A stretch of DNA of 14,906 nucleotides from Rhodocyclaceae bacterium UBA2271. Its GTDB lineage: Bacteria > Pseudomonadota > Gammaproteobacteria > Burkholderiales > Rhodocyclaceae. The stretch spans positions 1,288 to 16,193 of the forward strand of contig DDXB01000010.1 of the NCBI GenBank assembly GCA_002347405.1, written 5' to 3'. The translations under genes and the position numbers were made by a program. Positions 6,899 to 12,189 of this stretch are shown piece after piece. Positions within the stretch are counted from its first letter, which is position 1. The number at the start of each line of letters is the position of its first letter. Under the pieces are notes generated by a model, which saw nothing but the letters and a program-made list of their open reading frames with translations, had not been told where the DNA came from and did no database searches.

Positions 6899-7954
6899 TT
6901 ATTTCAAACGCAACATCAGCCGCTCGGCAATATTGCCAAGGCTGGCCACCTCGCTGACTGCCCCGATCATGGCAGCCTCGCGCGGCATGCCATAGACGAC
7001 GCAACTTTCCTGATCCTGACCGATAGTCCAGGCGCCGGCTTGCCGCATCGCCTGCATACCTGCCGCTCCATCCTTGCCCATGCCGGTAAGAATGATGCCG
7101 ATGGCGGTCTTGCCGACCTCCCTGGCGACGGAATTGAACAGGACATCGACCGCCGGGCGATGGCGATTGACCGGTTCAGACTTTGTCAGCTCCGTCACCC
7201 AGACAGTGCCGCTCCGTTTCACTGTCAGGTGAGAATGCCCCGGTGCCAGATAGGCGTGGCCCGGCCGGATGCGCTCGCCACCCTGCGCCTCGATGACGCG
7301 CACCGCGCCCAGACTGTCGAGCCGCTTGGCAAACGAGGGCGTAAAGGCTTCCGGCATGTGCTGCACCATGACAATGCCCGGCACCGCCGCGGGCAGGCGC
7401 ATGATGACTTCCTTGATCGCCTCGGTGCCACCAGTGGAGGCACCGATGGCGATGAGTCCGTCGTTGATCAAGCGGCTCGGCGCGCCGACCAGCGGAGTTG
7501 CCTTGCGCGCTGCGACAGCGGGGGGGGACGGTCGCCGCAGATGCGCACCCCGGACGGCGCGGATCTTGTCGCGGACTTCGTCGGCGAAGTCCTGCAGCAG
7601 CGCCTTGCTTCCGGCATTTGGCTTGGTGACATAATCTAGCGCGCCCAGTTCAAGCGCCTTGAGGGTCGTTTCCGAGCCGCGTGCGGTCTGCGAGGAAATC
7701 ATCACGACCGGCAGCGGCCTCAGCTTCATCAACTGCTCAAGAAACTCCAGGCCATCCATCCTGGGCATTTCGACATCCAGCGTCAGCACGTCCGGATTGA
7801 GCGCCTGGATCATGTCGAGCGCCACCAGCGGATCCTGTGCGCAGCCGAGCACCTCGAGGTCGGGCGCGCGACCGATGATCTCGGTAAGCAGCTTGCGCAT
7901 CAGCGCCGAATCATCAATGACGAGAACTTTGATTGCCAATGGTGCGTCTTTCAA
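6899..7954 (-). CDS. cheB: Protein-glutamate methylesterase/deamidase CheB
   Basis: CheB removes methyl groups from (and deamidates) receptor glutamates, and is activated by CheA. The protein (351 residues as listed) has a receiver at about 7-125 with Asp14-Asp15 and phospho-acceptor Asp60 (TLDVEMPRMDG), an Arg/Pro/Ala linker at about 137-160, and a methylesterase domain with catalytic triad Ser173 (GASTGG), His199 (VQHMPE) and Asp295 (GMGKDGA). No ATG or GTG is available before the first beta strand: an in-frame TGA lies five codons upstream of the TTG at 7954. The start is therefore probably TTG, either at 7954 or at 7939 (giving an N-terminus xAIKVLVIDDS, with a weak GAAAG upstream). The linker is coded by a run of eight C. 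It follows cheR by 34 bp, the usual cheR-cheB pair. Confidence 0.95.
   Translation of the reverse strand: MKDAPLAIKVLVIDDSALMRKLLTEIIGRAPDLEVLGCAQDPLVALDMIQALNPDVLTLDVEMPRMDGLEFLEQLMKLRPLPVVMISSQTARGSETTLKALELGALDYVTKPNAGSKALLQDFADEVRDKIRAVRGAHLRRPSPPAVAARKATPLVGAPSRLINDGLIAIGASTGGTEAIKEVIMRLPAAVPGIVMVQHMPEAFTPSFAKRLDSLGAVRVIEAQGGERIRPGHAYLAPGHSHLTVKRSGTVWVTELTKSEPVNRHRPAVDVLFNSVAREVGKTAIGIILTGMGKDGAAGMQAMRQAGAWTIGQDQESCVVYGMPREAAMIGAVSEVASLGNIAERLMLRLK
7520..7527 (-). repeat. C8 homopolymer inside cheB linker
   Basis: Eight consecutive G on the plus strand (C on the coding strand) code for part of the Ser143-Pro144-Pro145 linker between the CheB receiver and esterase domains. Runs of this length can slip during replication; a one-base change would cut off the esterase domain. 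Confidence 0.9.
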
Positions 7955-7988
7955 AACAGTTCGATTTCAGCAAAACCTGGCGCGCCGC

Positions 7989-8915
7989 TCATACCGGCAT
8001 CCCGGTCTTGGCGTGTCTACGATCAGCGCGCTCATAGACGGTACGCCCGAGCGAACGGAACAGGTCTGTCGCATGCAGGAAACTCTCGGAATGGCCAGCA
8101 TAGAGCAGGCCCTCCGGGTGCAGCAAGGGCGCGAATCTCTTGAGGATCTGGTATTGCGTCGGCTTGTCGAAGTAGATCATCACATTACGACAGAACAGGG
8201 CATGCAGCGGCCCCTTGACTGTCGGCCAATGAGGGTCGAGCAGATTGATGCGACTGTAGGTAATCAGTTTTTGCAACTCGGGACGCACCCTCACTTGGCC
8301 GGCCTGCGGTCCAGTGCCTTTGATAAAAAACTTGCGCAAACGCTCGGGGTCCAGCCGCTCAACCCGGTCAACCGGGTACACACCGCTCGCGGCCGTCCTG
8401 AGCACATTGGTATCGATATCGCTGGCGTGAATCTGCACCGGCGGCGTCAGGCTGTTGAAGGCTTCACAGGCAGTAATGGCCAACGAGTAAGGTTCTTCGC
8501 CGGTCGAAGCGGCGGAGCACCAGATCCTGATCGGTCGGGCCGTCACGCCGAGCAGATGCTTTTGCAGCATCTCGAAATGGTGGTTTTCCCGGAAGAAGGA
8601 AGTTAGATTCGTGGTCAGGGAATTGACGAAGGTTTCCCATTCTGCGGCATGTCCCTGCTCGAGGTAGGCCAGGTACTGATCGAAACTGGCCATGCCGAGC
8701 GCCCGCAAACGCCGCGCCAGTCGCGAATAAACCATGTCCTGCTTGATCGGCGTCAGCGAGATGCCGGCATGCTTGTGGATGAGCAGCCGCACCCGATCGA
8801 AATCCGCCGGGGTGAAATGGAACTCGCGTCCGGCCGTAACCGTTCCCGGTTTACCCGGCGGCCCGGCTGACGCCGTCCCGCCAGCGCCGACTTTCATCCG
8901 ATCTGGCAGGGGCAT
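7989..8915 (-). CDS. cheR: Chemotaxis protein methyltransferase CheR
   Basis: CheR methylates receptor glutamates using S-adenosylmethionine. The 308-residue protein has a Gly/Pro-rich N-terminal tail (1-30), the all-alpha N-terminal domain (about 33-105), then the methyltransferase domain with LTTNLTSFFRE (100-110), the SAM-binding loop CSAASTGEEPYSLA (133-146), ASDIDTN (164-170), the conserved CRNVMIYFD (242-250) and GHSES (274-278). Its ATG overlaps the motB stop by one base (TGATG), a sign of translational coupling; there is no good ribosome site at this ATG, which fits coupling. A second ATG at codon 7 (8897) is an alternative start. It is slightly longer than E. coli CheR (286) through the N-terminal tail. 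The partner gene cheB follows after 34 bp. Confidence 0.96.
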   Translation of the reverse strand: MPLPDRMKVGAGGTASAGPPGKPGTVTAGREFHFTPADFDRVRLLIHKHAGISLTPIKQDMVYSRLARRLRALGMASFDQYLAYLEQGHAAEWETFVNSLTTNLTSFFRENHHFEMLQKHLLGVTARPIRIWCSAASTGEEPYSLAITACEAFNSLTPPVQIHASDIDTNVLRTAASGVYPVDRVERLDPERLRKFFIKGTGPQAGQVRVRPELQKLITYSRINLLDPHWPTVKGPLHALFCRNVMIYFDKPTQYQILKRFAPLLHPEGLLYAGHSESFLHATDLFRSLGRTVYERADRRHAKTGMPV

Positions 8916-9868
8916 CAGCGGGCGGGTGCGGTGCCCGTGGACGGGGGAAGGATGCCGCGTTCGTTGAGCTCCTCGGTGCCGGTCACCTCGGCAATCGGCT
9001 CTTCCTTGCCGTCGCTGAGGATCGCCTCCTCGGTACGCTTGTTGATGACGACAATGCTGATGCGACGATTGCTGGCGCTTTGCGGTTGTTCCTTGTCATA
9101 AAGCACCGTCGAGGCAAACCCGACCACCCGCACGATCTTCGTGTCATCGAGGCCGCCGATGACCAGTTCGCGCCGTGAAGCATTGGCGCGGTTGGTGGAC
9201 AGCTCCCAGTTGCCGAAACCGCGGTCGCCGCCGGCAAACGGGGTGGCATCGGTATGGCCGGAAAGGGTGATGCGATTCCCAATCTGATTGAGCAGGGGAC
9301 CGAACTCGCGCAGGATGACCTTGGTGTATGGCTTGAGCTCAGAACTGGCGAGGTCAAACATCGGCCGATTCTTTTCATCGATGACCTGGATGCGCAAGCC
9401 TTCACTGGTAATGTCGAGCAGGAGCTGGTTCTTGAACGGTTTGAGCGTCGGGGTAGCCTCGATCAGCTTTTCGATTTCTTCCTTCAGGTTCTGCAGGCGC
9501 TCGCGCTCCTTGCGTTCGAACTCTTCCTTCATGCGTTTTTCACTGATCTTGCGGTCTGACTTGGTTTCACCGCGCTTGACCTGCCCGTGCGCCTGCGAGA
9601 GGTCCTGCCCGCCGCCCTGAATGATCGATGAGGCGTCACCGGCGCCCGAACCGCCGAACATGGCGACCAGCAGCGGCGTCTGGAAGTGGTCGGCGATGCC
9701 CTTCAGGTCGCCCTTGGAAGTTGAACCAAGCAGCCACATCAACAGGAAGAACGCCATCATCGCCGTCACGAAGTCGGCATAGGCGATCTTCCAGGCACCG
9801 CCGTGCGCGGCACCGCCGCCCTTCTTGATCCTCTTGACTACGATGGGTTGCTGGGAGTCGTCACTCAT
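8915..9868 (-). CDS. motB: Flagellar motor stator protein MotB
   Basis: MotB anchors the stator to peptidoglycan and carries the proton-binding Asp. The 317-residue protein has a basic cytoplasmic N-terminus (VKRIKKGGG), a single membrane helix at about 29-48 starting with AYADFVTAMMAFFLLMWLL in which Asp32 is the proton site (same number as in E. coli), a plug/linker region with a charged Lys/Glu-rich helix (about 98-138), and an OmpA-like peptidoglycan-binding domain (about 148-280) with LSGHTDATPF and NWELSTNRA. The C-terminal tail after about 285 is acidic and Pro-rich. It is 88 bp downstream of motA and overlaps cheR by one base. The ATG at 9868 is supported by the conserved N-terminus although the ribosome site is weak. 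Confidence 0.97.
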   Translation of the reverse strand: MSDDSQQPIVVKRIKKGGGAAHGGAWKIAYADFVTAMMAFFLLMWLLGSTSKGDLKGIADHFQTPLLVAMFGGSGAGDASSIIQGGGQDLSQAHGQVKRGETKSDRKISEKRMKEEFERKERERLQNLKEEIEKLIEATPTLKPFKNQLLLDITSEGLRIQVIDEKNRPMFDLASSELKPYTKVILREFGPLLNQIGNRITLSGHTDATPFAGGDRGFGNWELSTNRANASRRELVIGGLDDTKIVRVVGFASTVLYDKEQPQSASNRRISIVVINKRTEEAILSDGKEEPIAEVTGTEELNERGILPPSTGTAPAR

Positions 9869-9956
9869 TGTCGTTCATGTCATGTCAGGTGTTCGGGCAA
9901 AAGTCGGCTCTGGCGGGACGGCATCGAACGCAGCACTCCGGCAGCGGCCGGCTTGC

Positions 9957-10814
9957 TTACTTGCCCTTGCGGCTCTTCAGATCTTCCTCCAGTTCGATGA
10001 AGGTCGGACGATCAGTGGAGAACAGCACCTTGCGACCAAACTCCACGGCAACCTGCGGCGCATAGCCGTTCATGCTGGCCAGCAGCACGGCCTTGATACA
10101 CTGATAGATCTTGCCGCCCTCTTCCGCCTTCTGCTCAAGTTGACTGGCGATCGGCGCGGTGAAGCCGTAGGAGGCCAGAATGCCAAGGAAGGTGCCGACC
10201 AGCGCACCGCCGATCATCTTGCCGAGCACGGCGGGCGGCTGCCCCACCGAGCCCATCACGTTCACCACGCCCATCACCGCCACGACGATGCCGAAGGCCG
10301 GCAGGGCATCGGACACCTTGGCCATGACATGGGCCGGGACATGGGCTTCCTGGTGATGCGTCTCGATTTCGATATCCATCAGGTTTTCGATCTCGAAAGC
10401 GTTCAGGTTGCCGCCAACCATCATGCGCAGGTAATCGGTGATGAACTCCATCACGTGGTGATCGCGCGCTATCGTTGGATACTTCGAAAATATCGGGCTC
10501 GCATCCGGGTTTTCGACATCATTCTCGATGGACATCAGGCCTTCCTTGCGCACTTTCGCAAGGACTTCGAACAACATGGCCAGCAGATCCATGTACAGCG
10601 CCTTGTTGAAGGCGGACCCCTTGAGGACGGTCGGTAGCGCGCCGAGCGTGGCCTTGACCGCCTTGCTGCCGTTACTGGCGATAAAGCCGCCGATCATCAG
10701 GCCGATGATGGCGAGGTATTCGAGTGGTACCCAGAGCGCACCGAGACTGCCATGCAGGGAATAGGTGCCGATGGAGGCGAGCAGAACTATGACGTAGCCG
10801 ACGAGCAGAGACAT
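9957..10814 (-). CDS. motA: Flagellar motor stator protein MotA
   Basis: MotA forms the proton channel with MotB and its cytoplasmic loop pushes on FliG. With the ATG at 10814 the protein is 285 residues, close to E. coli MotA (295). Four membrane helices are seen at about 4-20, 33-50, 171-191 and 201-223. Conserved functional residues are Arg89 and Glu97 in the cytoplasmic loop (matching R90 and E98 of E. coli) and Pro172 (LPAFG) and Pro221 (matching P173 and P222). The loop motif NPDASPIFSKYP and the tail VAVEFGRKVLFSTDRPTF are typical. A TTG two codons earlier (10820) is a less likely start because TGGGG is then too close; TGGGGT spaces well with the ATG. A terminator-like hairpin separates it from flhC, so motA may begin a separate transcript. 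Confidence 0.97.
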   Translation of the reverse strand: MSLLVGYVIVLLASIGTYSLHGSLGALWVPLEYLAIIGLMIGGFIASNGSKAVKATLGALPTVLKGSAFNKALYMDLLAMLFEVLAKVRKEGLMSIENDVENPDASPIFSKYPTIARDHHVMEFITDYLRMMVGGNLNAFEIENLMDIEIETHHQEAHVPAHVMAKVSDALPAFGIVVAVMGVVNVMGSVGQPPAVLGKMIGGALVGTFLGILASYGFTAPIASQLEQKAEEGGKIYQCIKAVLLASMNGYAPQVAVEFGRKVLFSTDRPTFIELEEDLKSRKGK

Positions 10815-10867
10815 GAACAACCCCAGTTTTCAGCCGGCGTGGAACGCGGCACAGACGAGTAGGCGCA

Positions 10868-10873
10868 ATAATA
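10868..10873 (-). promoter_or_regulatory. Weak candidate -10 element upstream of motA
   Basis: On the minus strand TATTAT lies about 53 bp before the motA start, downstream of the terminator-like hairpin. No good -35 is found at 17 bp (ACGCTA there). Activator-dependent promoters such as FlhDC class II often lack a good -35, so it is recorded, but the evidence is thin. The overlapping GCCGTTAT resembles a sigma-28 -10, but no TAAA box lies at the expected distance. Confidence 0.2.
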
Positions 10874-10906
10874 ACGGCAAACGCATGGCCTAGCGTGCCG
10901 AATTTG

Positions 10907-10956
10907 GACCAAAGTAAAAGGGCACCCGCCTCCGGTCTCAGGAAGAATGGGTGCCC
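10907..10956 (-). terminator. Rho-independent terminator-like hairpin between flhC and motA
   Basis: Read on the minus strand, GGGCACCC (10956-10949) and GGGTGCCC (10927-10920) form a perfect 8-bp stem. Inside the 21-base loop CTTCC and GGAGG can add five more pairs (one G-U). The stem is followed at once by TTTTACTTT. This is a good intrinsic terminator placed 32 bp after the flhC stop codon and about 105 bp before motA. It should reduce or end flhDC transcription before the mot-che genes. Confidence 0.75.
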
Positions 10957-10988
10957 ATCAAAATGCAGGGAGGATGAATCAGGCCATG

Positions 10989-11534
10989 TCAGGCCGCCGC
11001 GACCGTTGCCGCCTGGGCTGGCCGACGCGTCTTGCCGGCGCGTGCCGGCATGTGGCACAAACCGCAAACATAGTCACGTTTCGGGTCGTGGGCGTGGGCG
11101 ACGAAATCACCGCCACAGGTCTTGCAACGGGTCATTTGCAGCATGCCCGCATCGAAGAAGCGCACCATGGTCCATGCACGCGTCAACGACAGCACGTTAT
11201 CCATGCTGGAACGGCCGACCTGCTCAGTGTAGAGCCGATAAGCCTTGATGATGCGCTCCAGACCGGACAGGCCGGTATGGCGCCCGAGGAAATTGAAGTA
11301 GGCCATGAACAGCGAAGCATGCACGTTCGGCTGCCAGGTCATGAACCAGTCGGTCGAGAACGGCAGCATGCCCTTGGGCGGCGAAACGCCGCGCACTTCC
11401 TTGTAGAGCTTGAGCAGGCGCTCGCGGGAAAGCTTGGTTTCGGCCTCGAGGAGCTGCAGGCGGGCGCCAAGTTCAATGAGTTCGATGGCAAGGCGGATGT
11501 CTCTCGCCTCCGAGATTACGGATTTGTTACGCAT
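10989..11534 (-). CDS. flhC: Flagellar transcriptional activator FlhC
   Basis: FlhC joins FlhD in the FlhD4C2 complex that activates class II flagellar promoters; FlhC gives most of the DNA contact. The 181-residue protein has the conserved central region (SPPKGMLPFSTDWFMTWQ, residues 51-68) and four zinc-binding cysteines at 137, 140, 157 and 160 (CKTC and CGLC), the same numbers as in E. coli FlhC. The C-terminal tail is Ala/Arg-rich. The ATG has a perfect AGGAGG about 6 bases upstream, much stronger than most genes here. It follows flhD by 33 bp in the classic flhDC order and is followed by a terminator-like hairpin. Confidence 0.97.
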   Translation of the reverse strand: MRNKSVISEARDIRLAIELIELGARLQLLEAETKLSRERLLKLYKEVRGVSPPKGMLPFSTDWFMTWQPNVHASLFMAYFNFLGRHTGLSGLERIIKAYRLYTEQVGRSSMDNVLSLTRAWTMVRFFDAGMLQMTRCKTCGGDFVAHAHDPKRDYVCGLCHMPARAGKTRRPAQAATVAAA

Positions 11535-11567
11535 GGAAACCTCCTGGATACGCGGGGATCGACGGGA

Positions 11568-11885
11568 TCAGGCAACCGACTCGACCGGCCTGCCGGCAGC
11601 GAGGATGGCAGCGTGGATGTGGCCGACGCCGCGCTCACGCTCGTGGTTGGCCAACAAATCGATCAGCAAGGTATCGTCAAAGCGGAAGCTGCACAGCAAC
11701 ATGTCGGAGCTGGCCATTTTCAGGACCTGTCCGGGGGTCAGGGCTTCCAGAATGTCGGCAATCTCCTCGCTGATACCCAGGCGAAACACGGCGGTTTCCC
11801 GATCGGAACGAACCATGTTCTGCGCCAGCATCAGGTAGGCAAGATTGACTTCCTTTATGTCGTTGTAGGTGTCAGTCGGTTTCAT
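11568..11885 (-). CDS. flhD: Flagellar transcriptional activator FlhD
   Basis: FlhD is the small helical subunit of the FlhDC master activator. The start at 11885 (MKPTDTYNDIKEVNLAYL) is chosen because it has AGGAGA six bases upstream and fits the family; the frame is open further upstream but gives no FlhD-like sequence. The protein is 105 residues (E. coli about 116). Conserved parts are EVNLAYLMLAQ (12-22), the helical region FRLGISEEIADIL (34-46), LTPGQVLKMASSD (49-61) and Cys65, at the position that makes the inter-subunit disulfide in E. coli FlhD. It is the first gene of the flhDC unit and is preceded by a long non-coding leader with several hairpins. Confidence 0.96.
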   Translation of the reverse strand: MKPTDTYNDIKEVNLAYLMLAQNMVRSDRETAVFRLGISEEIADILEALTPGQVLKMASSDMLLCSFRFDDTLLIDLLANHERERGVGHIHAAILAAGRPVESVA

Positions 11886-11891
11886 CTTTGC

Positions 11892-11926
11892 TCTCCTTGC
11901 ATTGCCGCCATACCGGGGCGAGGAGA
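11892..11926 (-). promoter_or_regulatory. Hairpin pairing the flhD Shine-Dalgarno sequence
   Basis: On the flhD mRNA, UCUCCU (11926-11921) can pair with AGGAGA (11897-11892), which is the flhD ribosome site. The adjacent CGCC (11920-11917) can pair with GGCG (11909-11906), leaving an 8-base bulge on one side and a 7-base loop. Ten pairs in total could hide the ribosome site. The pairing is seen directly; a regulatory effect is inference. Confidence 0.5.
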
Positions 11927-11999
11927 CCTTCCGCGCATGCCCGTTTGGCAGTGATGGCATTCTCCGGAGTTTTTGACAAGAAGAAAATCAATGGAAAGA

Positions 12000-12024
12000 C
12001 CATCCTTTTGTAAGAATAGGATGG
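12000..12024 (-). promoter_or_regulatory. Perfect 7-bp inverted repeat in flhD upstream region
   Basis: CCATCCT (12000-12006) and AGGATGG (12018-12024) are perfect inverted arms around an 11-base AT-rich centre that contains one copy of TTGTAAGAA. As RNA on the flhD strand the right part reads UUACAAAAGGAUGG, which resembles the CsrA consensus (RUACARGGAUGU) with two extra bases. It may be a protein operator or a leader RNA site. Confidence 0.4.
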
Positions 12025-12060
12025 GAGCCTCTTGTAAGAAAAAACATTACAAAATGGCTC
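12025..12060. promoter_or_regulatory. Imperfect inverted repeat with TTGTAA arms
   Basis: GAGCC followed by TCTTGTAA (12025-12037) is mirrored by TTACAAAATGGCTC (12047-12060). The arms match at GAGCC and TTGTAA with one bulged base and a mismatch between, around a 9-base centre. It directly abuts the preceding inverted repeat, and the two share TTGTAAGAA (12008-12016 and 12032-12040, 24 bp apart). A dimeric regulator site is possible. Confidence 0.35.
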
Positions 12061-12189
12061 TTATCTTATGTTTTGAATTGATTTTTTCTTGTTAGCTCGA
12101 GCCGTACCAGGCAGACCCGGTAGAAGCATGGAGCGGAAAACCCTTGCGAACACCAGTCAAGCCTTCCGGGGCAGGGCTGGGGCAGGAAG

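Larger units (their letters stand above)
11886..12189 (-). promoter_or_regulatory. flhDC promoter/leader region, 304 bp without a gene
   Basis: This gap lies between the start of flhD and the end of the GGDEF gene. The part at about 11970-12100 is clearly AT-rich against the GC-rich genes on both sides, as common for regulated flagellar promoters. It contains two hairpins, a Shine-Dalgarno-pairing structure, the repeated nonamer TTGTAAGAA and four GGA motifs on the flhD sense strand (12003-12005, 11963-11965, 11930-11932, 11894-11896). Candidate -10 boxes exist on the minus strand (TAAGAT, TGTAAT) but I find no convincing -35 at 16-18 bp, so no promoter is asserted. Near 12163-12189 the copies of GGGGCAGG and a weak CTTCC/GGAAG stem follow the GGDEF gene. 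Confidence 0.6.

Noticed and set aside
10821..10919. Sigma-28 promoter for motA
   Set aside because: A GCCGTTAT box is present but there is no TAAAG-type box 15 bp upstream, so a flagellar sigma promoter cannot be supported.
11973..11978. Perfect TTGACA on the plus strand
   Set aside because: It points away from flhD and no gene or good -10 follows on the plus strand; flhD and the GGDEF gene are both on the minus strand.
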